From positions 1 to 43,370 of the forward strand of contig JAKSYS010000535.1 in NCBI GenBank assembly GCA_022925895.1: a DNA stretch of 43,370 bases. The letters run 5' to 3'. The position numbers and the translations under genes are program-made. The notes under the pieces were generated by a model. The model was not told where the DNA came from and searched no databases. It worked only from the letters and a program-made list of their open reading frames with translations. Positions 10,372-20,166 of this stretch are shown here, one piece after another. The DNA comes from Fragilaria crotonensis. Taxonomy: Eukaryota; Bacillariophyta; Fragilariophyceae; Fragilariales; Fragilariaceae. The stretch's first letter is position 1. Every line of letters starts with the position of its first letter.

Positions 10372-11136
10372 GGCACTTTTGTGACGATGGACTCCTAGTT
10401 TGCTTAATGTCTCGAGGATTGCTGGCTGTCTTGGTGTTAAGGTTTTGACCTGATAAAACCTAGCACCGACAGATCGAGATCATGCTCGAGTGGCGAAAGG
10501 GGCAACAGACTCATTCTTTACTCGTAGCAAGTACCAGTATAAGTAGCACCTGGTAGTGTAGTACCAGGGGGAATACCACACGGCCCATGCAGTTTTGGAT
10601 TCGGTGGTCGAGGTTTTTAGGAATCGTCATCGGCACTCGGCACCATTCTCTTTTTTTAAATCTGAACTTCATCATTCCTTCCACAGCTATTTCGTTTGAA
10701 CCGTCTGACCGTCTGCATTAACCACTACTCGGCCAACTCCGAGCTCCGAGTTCCAGGTATGCATACAATCGTACAAGAACGAGTAATGGAGCACTTCAGT
10801 GTTCAATTGCCAGTACCGTACTCTGAAAACGTAGCACTACCGGTAGCAGAGTACTGGTACCTGGTACCTCTTATTGTGTCGTCACGTCGTCACTCGTCAC
10901 ATTCTTGTAGTAGTCTAGTAGCGTACCGATCACTGTCGCACTTTGCATCTTTGCACAATACAACGTATGATTCGCAGTGCGTACATACCCAGAACGTAGT
11001 ACTACTAGTAGTACCTGGTACTCGGAGTATGACATAACTGGTATAAGACAGGTGGAACGGGAAAGGCACAGCTGAGGCGACTTTCAGCGCGGGATTCAAT
11101 GCTCGCCAAAACAACTATTACCGATCGCGACATGAG
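10372..11136. other. GTAC-rich spacer
   Basis: About 765 bp with no convincing gene. It is dense in GTAC-type words, for example agtaccagtataagtagcac, gtactggtacctggtacctc and agtactactagtagtacctg between 10525 and 11025. The open frames at 10696-11037 (+) and 10890-11114 (-) run through these words and look accidental. Confidence 0.5.
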
Positions 11137-11985
11137 ATGATCAGATCCACTGAAGATGCTCATACATCAGCTCCATCACATTCAAGGACCGTCAGGCTTG
11201 AGATATGTGATAACGTCCATTTGTTCTTCCCAAAAGCCAGACGGCGCCGCATCACAGATCGATTTTGACCGTACTTTTACCATCGGGTTTGCCAATCCTA
11301 ACTAGGAGCTACCCATTGAAAAACGAGTCAGAGGGGTGGCAGACCACCGTGGATGCGCTTAATTTATCAAAGTCTAACAACCCCCGTTTACGTTGTTACG
11401 GCGAGAAATACGGCTCACAATTGAACAGTTCGAGGCCTCGATGCAAAACTGCCAATCGGATGAGGGAGAGATATTTCTCTGACAATCCCGAAATCCCCTA
11501 TAAAGTTGAAAAACTGCCCAACGGAATGAACTGCGCGTTTCGCAACACCATATACGCTAGTGATGACGCCGAGAAAAACGCCGTCGAGCGCATCCTCGCC
11601 TCGTTGGATTCCGATGAACAGGAGGTTGTCCTTCACTTTTTTGACGATTTCGTGGGCAACGGCTTTGACGTGGGAACGCTGTCAAATGTTCACGCGTATT
11701 GTTGGGATTCCTTTTCGGAAGAAGTCGCGGGAGGCATGGGAGTGATCAACACATTTTCCAGCGACTTACCTTACCAGGAGGGCACCAAACCCATGCTCCT
11801 ATCCGGGTTTGGCATGAAGGAGGGGGGAATTCCAAAAAAGAAGGAGTTGGTATGAAAAGGTTGAAAATGAAAACAACATTTTCGAACCCCTGGGATTGGA
11901 GGTGGAAAAACCCGTGGTGAAGAAGAAGGACATGTCTGCTTTTGAGCGCCTATTGATTGGGATCAAGAGAAGGAAACCCTTGTAG
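11137..11985 (+). CDS. Hypothetical protein, about 282 aa, with two apparent compensating frameshifts
   Basis: Three coding-like frames abut. An ATG at 11137 opens a hydrophilic frame that ends at a tga right after cgaTTTT (about 11262). A second frame (about 11265-11855) follows, and its only ATG is internal (11460). From about 11848 a third stretch reads WYEKVENENNIFEPLGLEVE and stops at 11983. The outer frames are in phase with each other, so one lost base near 11263 and one gained base in the GGGGGG or AAAAAA run near 11822-11840 would restore one frame. The family is unknown. The middle part has an acidic segment (DSDEQEVVLHFFDDFVGNGFD) and the C terminus is basic (KRRKPL). No signal or membrane segment is seen. 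A spliced gene or a pseudogene are alternatives. Confidence 0.5.
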
Positions 11986-13104
11986 GGGTTCAACCATGCG
12001 TGTCATCTACGAGTCCCCTTCCCTATTGGAAGTATTGCCCCGGTAAGCACGTCACGGAGCGGCACCACGCCTTTTGAAATCTCCGCCTCACCCAGAACAG
12101 CAGCCTCCAAAATGATGGCTTCTTTGAATTTTTTTGATCGACCTGTCGTCCCCGTGGCAAGTGAAACCGCTGGAGGACGCGCCCATGCTTCGGGTTTTGT
12201 TGGTCAACCGATTTTCTGTAACAAACGCATCGTTGTCCACCACAGCAGCGGTGATGGATGTATGATTGTATGATGTATAAAAATATGATACGGTACTAGT
12301 ACCTCTGGTACTTCTAACTTCACTCCCGGATACCGAATGAAGGCTGGTCCCGATCTTAATCGTCAGAATTTCCATCAGATTGGAATACAAAAGAAGCTGC
12401 GACACCTGCATCCTCTCAGACTTTTGTTAACCTTCTCAGGATGATGCCGAATGCCGATTGTGTGCATAGGTGTTACTCCCAGCTCCCAGTACGACATACT
12501 CGGAGTGATGTATAGCATACATAGGACTTCATAGTCTGGAGACTCGAGCACTTTAACCTTCAACGCGCTACTACTAGTACATTTGGTAACCATTCCCGGT
12601 TGGTCCAAAATGTATGTGCGAAATTTCTACATGCGTGGTTGTATGGTGTACGCGCAGTACCTGGTACTCCGGTGTTCACAAACTGTTCGGCGTGTGCGGC
12701 AATTTCATTTTTCGATTGACAGGCAACGTGCATGCAGCATAACATAAGGACGCATTGAGTGGTTGTACTCGGAGTACCGTTCAAAATATGATACTAGTAG
12801 TAGTGCGACAACACTGATGTCGGGTCAAGAAATCTCTGGTCCAGTAATAATAAGAAGTTTAGCTATCTTCACCCAAGAGTAAAGCCGTCATTTACCAGAC
12901 CTGCCTGTTCTGTGTCGGTGTAACATGTGTATGAAGATAAGTGAACGAGTGTCAGAAGAACCGATTGGAACAGAATTAATGCCCATGCAGATTGCTTCGT
13001 ATTCACGCAACACACAACCACAATTTTTTCGAGCGATCACACTGGTTCCCCTTTGACGCGACATCAGAATTCACACATTTCCTTCCTCTTCACAATCGGA
13101 TCGC
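11986..13104. other. GTAC-rich spacer
   Basis: About 1.1 kb without a supported gene. GTAC-type words cluster at 12293-12310, 12480-12505, 12570-12580, 12650-12680 and 12768-12805. Minus-strand frames at 12088-12784 have no domain and cross these words. The last about 100 bp before 13105 should hold the promoter of the next gene. Confidence 0.5.
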
Positions 13105-13680
13105 ATGTGTAAACTGTCAACACGCATCAATTCTAAAATGAAGGTCGACAAGAAATCAACAACAAGGCGTGTTCGCTTCCCTCTTGATTCAAACATGGTT
13201 CAAGTTCGGGATATTGAATCCGTTCAGAACAAGGGCCTGTGGTACTCTCCAGACGATTTAAATTCGTTTCGCAACATGGCGCGATCGACCTGTGATGCGG
13301 CACTCGAAGAAGGAGCCTCTCGCGCCCTTGATGTTATCAGTAGCAAATATTGTAATCAATCGGCAATGGACTATTGGAGCCAACATGGGCAGTCAAGTCG
13401 TGGATTCGAAAGCTTTGCAAATCCCAATCTCGGTATGGAAAGACAGCGTCAACGTCTGCGGTGCATCAGGAGCGTCCTAATAGCGCAGAAGGTAACGCAT
13501 CAGCAAGCGGAGGCCGGCCTTGAAATGGATGCGGAGAAATTTATTGCCTTTGTCTCCTCCAAGGAGAGCATCGTCGCCAAGAAGTTTGCGTTCATGATGG
13601 GCAAGGCTGACGAAAATGCTATTCACCGTCCTGCATGTATTGAAGAGGAATCAAGTATAGGCGGTGCTCCTTCGGCATGA
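13105..13680 (+). CDS. Diatom-type uncharacterised protein, 191 aa
   Basis: The intact frame encodes a soluble, basic-to-neutral protein. The N-terminal part reads VRFPLDSNMVQVRDIES, then a WYSPDDLNSFRNMAR motif at about 46-60, then ERQRQRLRCIRSVLIAQ at about 111-127, and a C-terminal helix-rich part. A V-x-F basic strand followed by W-Y-S/T and a QR..R..V...Q helix is a pattern I associate with a family of small diatom proteins of unknown function; that association is from memory and untested. The start could be M1 or M12 (13138). No targeting signal is evident. Confidence 0.6.
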   Translation: MCKLSTRINSKMKVDKKSTTRRVRFPLDSNMVQVRDIESVQNKGLWYSPDDLNSFRNMARSTCDAALEEGASRALDVISSKYCNQSAMDYWSQHGQSSRGFESFANPNLGMERQRQRLRCIRSVLIAQKVTHQQAEAGLEMDAEKFIAFVSSKESIVAKKFAFMMGKADENAIHRPACIEEESSIGGAPSA

Positions 13681-14080
13681 AAGGGTAGTGCCATTTTTGA
13701 AATTCGTTTTTTTTCGCCTATGATGCGTCAGCTTCGTAAATTTAGGATTACGTCATGGGAAGTTTCCGAGACTCGCTTCGCCTACATCCAATCGGTCCTG
13801 CGTCATCGAGTTTTTGTGCTAGAGAGAGATGGTTTCAGAGTGTGGATACAAGTCGGGAACAGGCGGAAGCTAGAAATTCATGTGTCGTGAAGTAGCAATT
13901 TTTTAATTTCACCGTTACGAACTTCCCTAAGTATGTCTGTTCGATGGAGTTGCTGGAGAACGACCTACTACCATACGAAGAAAGCGACAATAAAGTGTAT
14001 TGTACTCAAGTAGTACTTATGATGGCGCCGTTCATGAAGTCATCGAAATGGATATCAAATTGATTGTAAAGAAGGACATC
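13681..14080. other. Convergent spacer
   Basis: About 400 bp between two convergent genes. It contains a T-rich stretch just after the upstream stop and one GTAC-type cluster (gtattgtactcaagtagtac near 13996). No gene or RNA is seen. Confidence 0.4.
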
Positions 14081-15770
14081 CTATACGTCAATTCCTTTAA
14101 GCGCCATGCCGGTTCCAATCGCACCCATGATCACTCCAAGAGCTGCAATCAACTTGGCCAATAGCGTTTCCGTGTTACCCTTCTCACCCTTATTAGCTTG
14201 ATGTTTCAAGAGCATGAGACATGGGTAGATAAAGACGAGTGCTGTACCAAAGGTAGCTCCACCAAGGGAGGCCACTAAACCCAAATCAGTCAATTTGGAC
14301 GCCAACAATGTGACAACGGCCAACATCCCTAAAGTCACCTTGTTGATCAAACCATTGGTGCGTTCCTTGACCTTGAAAAGGTCCAAGAGTCCATCGCGGC
14401 TTCCGACAAAGAGGAGTGGGTACGAGGCAGTGATGCTAACGGCAATGGCAATGCGACTCAAACTCATGAGAAAGTCGCCAGTGGCATAATTGTTAAGAAT
14501 GTATCCGTTGCTGGCGGCACCAAAGGTGAGGAACCCGGCACCTGCGACAAGGGAGTAGAGGATGATTGTGGCACCGAATGACCAGGCTGTCATTTGGTAG
14601 AAGCGAGGAAGGGTGTTGTTCTTGAGATCGTTGTACAACTTGGGAGCACTAGTGAAGCCATGAATTGGCGTGTTAGCAAAGAGAGGAGGAAGGGAGTGGA
14701 GATTCAGCACTATCGATTGGTTGTTATACTCACATAAAGTGACTGATGTAGGCGTTGGATAACATGCACATGAGAATGAGCGCGTTGGGAGAAAAGACGG
14801 CAGCGGCGCCAAAGTTGCCAAAGGCCGGAGCTGCGACTGCGCCAAAGAACTCTCCACCAGCTTGGTAGCTTCCCCCAACATAGCGCATGACCACGGCAAC
14901 AGTCGTGTAGAGCATCCCGATAATGCCCACGAGGGAAAACGGCGCCAAGGATGATAGGTTCTTGAGGAGGCAGAGTGGCAGAAGTACACCTCCAGTGACA
15001 CCGAGCAGACTCTGGGTTCGGGTGACGGCAATCCCGACTCCGCTCAAAAGGGAGGTGAAGGTATCAGCAAGAATCATTGAGTAGGATAGATTTCCTGCAA
15101 AGCAATCGATGAAACAGGAAAAGGCGATCAATGGAGCCCACTTTGCTCCAACAGTGGCATCCCAGGCATCCGAGTAACTCTCAGTCTTGGTCTCGGCACA
15201 GATGCGACCAATGAGAGCAAAGGTGTAGGCACTGAGACCTCCCATGGCGGCAATAAGAGCAACTGCAGGGATAAGTGCAGACGGTGCATTTCCGAATGCA
15301 GCGATTCCTGTCAAAGAAAGGGAGGTTAGCATGATCCAGACGACACTCGACGAACGGGAGTTCATCATGTGACATCAAGAATACTCGCAGTGTTCGATGA
15401 TTTCGGAGCACTTGAGTACTCGAAGTACAAGATAAACGATATGACGAAGTGTTCACTAACCTGCAGGAAGGGACAAAACTCCAGCCCCAGCAATACTCTT
15501 GACTAGATTGAAGACTTCAGTAGGAATCGTTGCAGTCCCTCCACCAGTGCCAGCTTCTCCGCCTCGAGGGATTTCAGAAGGTGACGACGGTGCCAAATCG
15601 GCCATCGCCAGCTTGACACTTTGCCGTTGTTTGTGTTGTTCTTGCGAGAGCAACAGTTGGTTGTTGGTCCTTTTCACCAACGTTTTGGGGGTTGGCAGAC
15701 CAAAGGCCGACACGGGCGAGGCCATCACGAAGAGAGCACAAAGAGAGAGCTTGGTAAAGGTCGCCATCAT
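14081..15770 (-). CDS. Plastid-type amino-acid transporter (AAAP/SLC38-like), three exons
   Basis: This is a multi-pass secondary transporter of the amino acid/auxin permease superfamily. Exons are 15461-15770, 14734-15307 and 14081-14648. The introns (15308-15460, 153 nt; 14649-14733, 85 nt) have GTTAGT and GTGAGT donors and CAG and TAG acceptors. The exons splice in phase to 483 aa, joining LSLPA-G-IAAFG and ISHF-I-APKLYNDL. The N terminus is a signal peptide (FTKLSLCALFVMASPVSA) ending in SAF-GLPTP, the conserved diatom plastid cleavage motif, followed by a Ser/Thr/Gln-rich transit-like stretch. The core has about 11 membrane segments starting at VKSIAGAGVLSLPAGIAAFG. The substrate is unknown. 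The presequence suggests a plastid envelope location. Confidence 0.85.
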
Positions 15771-16487
15771 CCAACGAGAGTCAACTGTTTACAAGTGCTC
15801 GGAGGTATGCCTGGTGGCTTCTATTATGCCTGTGGTCGTTGTATGGATCCAGCACAGCTGGGCAGCTGGGGACCCCTGCGAGACGTTGGAAATCGGCATT
15901 CAAATTGGTGCCAAAAGGCTCTCTCTAGGATAGTGCGGAGTGGATGGTGGATGGTGCTCCAGTGCGAATCTGACCGGTGATCGGCGCAAGTCTGTGTAGT
16001 TTCATGTTACATTTTGTCATCCCAAGTTGTTCATATGCGACGACGCTACTGCTGTACAGTAATCCCTAGAGTAGTACTCCAGTATGTTGGAAACTTGCAA
16101 TCCAAATATGACATATTCTGAATTGCCCACATAAGTGTATGTATGACATATGAACGGCATGTCAGATGTGTTCCACCACACCACCACCTGTGCAATCAAG
16201 AAAACTTCAGTCGGTGGTCGGAGTCGACATGTCGCATCCTCCAATCATATTGGAGTATTTCTCAACCTACGCTCAGAACATGTGGTAAGCGCCAGCCGAG
16301 TGTCAGTCGGGGCACATGCACATGAAGCGCACACACAACACCACTCACACGGTCCGCTAAATAGAGTACGAGTAATGCTCAACACGTCGACTTCGGTCTA
16401 TCCAAACTCGGAGATACGAGCTCTAATTGCAATATTGTCTATTCTTTAATGCATGTCTAATGTATTTCGATGCCTTGAGAGGAAAAA
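15771..16487. other. Spacer upstream of the transporter and downstream of the nitrilase-like gene
   Basis: About 720 bp. The part next to 15771 should hold the transporter promoter. Open frames on both strands are short and overlapping and show no domains. One GTAC cluster (agagtagtactccagtatg) lies near 16068. Confidence 0.45.
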
Positions 16488-17999
16488 TCAAACTTCAGCA
16501 ACATCCCGCGGATTGTACGCGACAATCATCGGTTCATATTGGGTGTTTGTGAAAACACCCCTCAATGAATTCTTCCAATCCGAATAGATGCTGTGCTTTT
16601 GGTATTGGTCGTCAACCTGGTAGTGGAAAAGGACTTCCGTTGGGCTGATGCTGGCGGTTCGCTGAATCACTTCTGATCCACCATCGAACTGCCACTCATA
16701 TTTGAAGCATTCGTATACCCACGTCATATTGATATCATCATCATGCATACCATCTTGTAAGATGATGGTGCCTTTGTCGGCCAATGCAAGAGCTGTAGGG
16801 GAGACCGTCATCTCGGCACTGGAGACAATGGAAATCTGAGCTTGGTGCTTGGGAATTTGCACGTAGTCGATTTTGTTGTCGTAACTGGACGGGATGAGGG
16901 TCGACTTTCTGGAGGAAGCTTCGGCCAAGTACGTTGTGAGGGCCGTTCTCATGTCGTGATCGAGGCAAATCTCAACCGTCATCGTGATACCGTCCATGAG
17001 GAACCAGCCATACTCAATCATGGTGTAACCCAAAGTGACGAGCTCGCCCTTGTATTGATGCCAAATATCGCGATCGTACGTCTTGTGGCTTAAATTGTGT
17101 GGATTCAAGACTGCAAGATCGTCGATGGGACTGCTGGACTGAAAGATCTGGCGGGTTCCTTCGATTTGACGTTGAGGAGTGAGAAAGTCAAGGTTGCTCA
17201 CATAACGTTTCGGGATCAAAAAGCGATTGCCCTTGGGATCCTTCGTCTTGGCTGGGTCGTATCCTTTGTAGAGCATTCCAAAGTTGTAGAACAAGAAGTC
17301 CCAAGTGTCTTCGACGGGTAATGCTTCAGAGAGGATAGCTGTTCCAAACAAAAACACCCAATCTTCGAAGCGAGCGTCTGCAACAAGTTGCTCCAGGGCC
17401 GTGAGAATTAGACAAATCTCAGCACGACAGGTACCATCGTCGTCGTTGAAGAGATACTTGTGGTCATCTGTGGGGTGTAGAATGTAAGCTCCGTTACGAC
17501 CGCGGAAGAAGAATTCAGGCGCAATGAATAACTTGAGAGTGTCGTTCGACTTGTCAGATAGTTCGTATGCCTTTTCGACAGCATCCGTCATGATGGCAAG
17601 ACGATCGACAACGTCTTCCGTGGTGTTCTTGTGTCCCTTGTAACAGTTCATAGCGCCAATGAAAGTCCCGAAGATCCTTGCATCTTGGCACTCAGGATTT
17701 GGATGGCTCGTTCCATCCTCGTCGTTGATAATGTCCACGGGAGCCCCGCCGGTGAAGAGCTGGAGACTCAGGGGCTGAAACTTTGAATATTTGGCAGCGG
17801 GGACAAACGAACCAGTGGGTTCGCGGAAATGGTGCGACTTGTGATTTATTTCTCCCTGGTTCAGCTTCATTAGGATGACCCCGCCAGCGAATCCAAGCAC
17901 ACCAACAAGAAAGGCACTCCCGACCTGAGAAAACCAATTATGTTTCTGAACTCGGTGTCCTCCACTCAGGAGACCCGTCTCTTCATCTGGATTGCACAT
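16488..17999 (-). CDS. Membrane-anchored nitrilase-superfamily-like protein
   Basis: I start it at the ATG at 17999 (503 aa); a start at 18047 adds 16 residues of hydrophobic leader. From 17999 the protein begins with an acidic dileucine-type motif (DEETGLLSG), then a single membrane helix at about 29-46, suggesting a type II protein of the endolysosomal or secretory system. The long domain has the three expected nitrilase positions in order: Glu in LFIAPEFFFRG (about E162), Lys in FLIPKRYVSN (about K264) and Cys in TVEICLDHD (about C345). These fit the Glu-Lys-Cys triad of carbon-nitrogen hydrolases. Overall similarity to classical nitrilases is low, so the substrate is unknown. The frame is intact and intronless. 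Confidence 0.6.
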   Translation of the reverse strand: MCNPDEETGLLSGGHRVQKHNWFSQVGSAFLVGVLGFAGGVILMKLNQGEINHKSHHFREPTGSFVPAAKYSKFQPLSLQLFTGGAPVDIINDEDGTSHPNPECQDARIFGTFIGAMNCYKGHKNTTEDVVDRLAIMTDAVEKAYELSDKSNDTLKLFIAPEFFFRGRNGAYILHPTDDHKYLFNDDDGTCRAEICLILTALEQLVADARFEDWVFLFGTAILSEALPVEDTWDFLFYNFGMLYKGYDPAKTKDPKGNRFLIPKRYVSNLDFLTPQRQIEGTRQIFQSSSPIDDLAVLNPHNLSHKTYDRDIWHQYKGELVTLGYTMIEYGWFLMDGITMTVEICLDHDMRTALTTYLAEASSRKSTLIPSSYDNKIDYVQIPKHQAQISIVSSAEMTVSPTALALADKGTIILQDGMHDDDINMTWVYECFKYEWQFDGGSEVIQRTASISPTEVLFHYQVDDQYQKHSIYSDWKNSLRGVFTNTQYEPMIVAYNPRDVAEV

Positions 18000-18300
18000 G
18001 TTGATTCGATCGGAAAGTAGTACTGGATACAAGAGCAGACTGAACAACGAACCAATGCGTTGTTCTTAGGCAATCCGAAAGTGAGACTTGGAGCGAAGGC
18101 GGCGATGAGCGTTGACGATTCCATTCGTCTTGCACTTTCAGAAAGAAAAAAAATAGGTCGCGTGGCAAAAGCAATGAATCTTCACCGAATGTTGGTGGCG
18201 TAGTGGCGTATGGGCGTATGGGACACCATTGAATGTAGTGAAATGACGTCATATTCACGACGTCAGAGTACTGAGTGCCTTACGTGCCGTATAATACATA
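18000..18300. promoter_or_regulatory. 5' region of the nitrilase-like gene
   Basis: This contains the upstream region of the minus-strand gene ending at 17999. It includes an A-rich tract (18145-18153) and a palindromic-looking segment with two GACGTC sites (gaaatgacgtcatattcacg and acgacgtcag, 18240-18268). GACGTC is the core of bZIP/CRE-type sites; function is untested. Confidence 0.35.
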
Positions 18301-19649
18301 TGAATACTTACATACAGCATTCCAGTACAAGTACGACAGCAAGTCCGTAAATCCAAATTGATAATCTTGCATACCCCCAAGCCCCCAGTATGAAGTATGA
18401 AGTCCGAGTATGAAGTATGGAACTGATTGATGTCATTTTACTGCATCCGTATTTGATCTGGGGGCCTATTGGATATGGAAGGGATTAGGGGTTGCAAATA
18501 ACCTCTAATTTTTGTTTTATAATGTTTTTAGGTTTTACTCTCTGTGAAAAACCTAAGTTTCCCGAACGCGTATGCTATGGACCACCACTTATGGTGACCA
18601 TCAATCTCAAATTTCAGTGCCACTCATTGCCTTGCAAGTGGCATGACATTCATCAGGACCATTTCCTGTTCCCTTCTTGCAGTGATTATATCTGATTGAA
18701 AAAGTCTTGCTAACAGCACAGTTCAAGTTCCTTGCTGACTCAGGATCATCAGTGCATTGGTGCCAAATTGTGGTGGTGGCACTTCATCCTCCTCCTGATG
18801 CTCTGACCCTCTCAGCATTGAAAGTGTGTATTGTATCTCCAGGATTGTTGTATCAATGTTGGCAATAACATTGTCCTCATTAACTACCATACTTGAATTG
18901 CACTGCTTGAGTGAGTGCGGTGGCACTAAGCAAAAAATAGGAGTCACATTTGAAAAAAACCAAAAACCTAGATCATATGTCTCATAATGAAATCTAGGTT
19001 TTTGAATAAAAAGAAAACCCTATCTTAGTTAAGCCATCCAATGTCAGCCCTGGATGGGATGTTAATAGGCAGTCAACCGACTGTAATCCTACTGTATTGA
19101 AGCACCAGCAATCATAGCTAGAGTATCCCGCCTTCTTGTTATATTAGCATGCAAATAATGAAATCAGCATCATCTTCTACAATATGATAACTTGTGCCAA
19201 CTCACTGGATTATGATATTCCAATTCTGATCCAGCTATTAGTATACTTGATTGTGCCACAACTTTTCTCAATCATGAATTTTCTGTATCGGTCTTAAGTC
19301 ACTGGGACTGTTCATGTTAGGTTCATGAGGATACCAAGAGGGCGATTCGGGGCACTTGCATGCTGTTGTTCTGCAACACTATCTACAAATGGGATCATGG
19401 TGTCACGCTTTCCATGAAAAAAACAATCAGCATTTTGGTCATATGCTGGCAGGCAAAAGTATGATCACACCAATACATTACCTTCAGTATGTGATCCTTG
19501 TTTGGGCAGCAACAAAACTCTATCTTTTGTTGGTACATTTTCAACGGGATAAATACTACCAAATTACAAATTTTCATAAATGTGCACTGTGTGAAAAGTC
19601 ATTAAACTGTTGGTCTCTGTATTGATTCACAACACACAGCCAGTTGCAT
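18301..19649. other. AT-rich relic sequence to the left of element 1
   Basis: Base composition becomes AT-rich at about 18450 and stays so to about 30600. The stretch carries short coding-like pieces on the minus strand (18723-18947, ending QQGT; 19395-19577), interrupted by stops. It also has a reverse-complementary pair ctaggttttt / aaaaacctag near 18965-19005. It probably is part of an older, unidentified transposon into which element 1 inserted, since comparable relic sequence continues to the right of 29312. No family could be named. Confidence 0.4.
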
Positions 19650-19680
19650 CATCAGGAAGCCCATATCTGTGGTTTGAACA
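19645..19680 (+). repeat. Left terminal inverted repeat of element 1
   Basis: TGCATCATCAGGAAGCCCAT (19645-19664) is found exactly, in reverse complement, at 29298-29317. The match continues inward as TCTGTG and TTT with single mismatches, then ends. Confidence 0.7.
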
Positions 19681-20166
19681 TAAATCTGTGGTCATGCACC
19701 AAGAAAATATGTATTGACCGCATATATCTAACAAAATTTATTCGATTTGAAAATCACTTAGGTTTGTTTAGGTATGTTAACATGATATCTTTGTTTTGTA
19801 CATGGTTATATTTACAAAGGTCTTTTTATACTTATTTGTATCTATGATAGAAATATTTTCACAACAATATCCTATTACTGTATGATTCCTCGGAAAGTTT
19901 ACATACTATCCACTCTTTTGGTCAGATGTTATGTATCTTCTACATCCTTTCCGCACGTTCGTAAGCTTGACGGACGTGCTTCCCTTTTCATCGGTTGTTG
20001 TTCATGCTTTTCGTGTATCTCCTACTAGTATGATACAATCTTCGCGCCATATTTTCCAACAGAAGGCTTAATTTCATTTTGGTGTAAACCATCTTACTGA
20101 CTTGGCATCATCACCAGCCACCACTGCCATTAGTAAGCAAGACGTGGAAGTTGATCAGTTTTCATA

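Noticed and set aside
10696-11114. Open frames on both strands downstream of adenylosuccinate lyase
   Set aside because: They run through GTAC-type repeats and overlap each other; no protein-like features.
12088-12784. Three overlapping minus-strand frames
   Set aside because: Short, overlapping, without motifs, crossing GTAC-type words.
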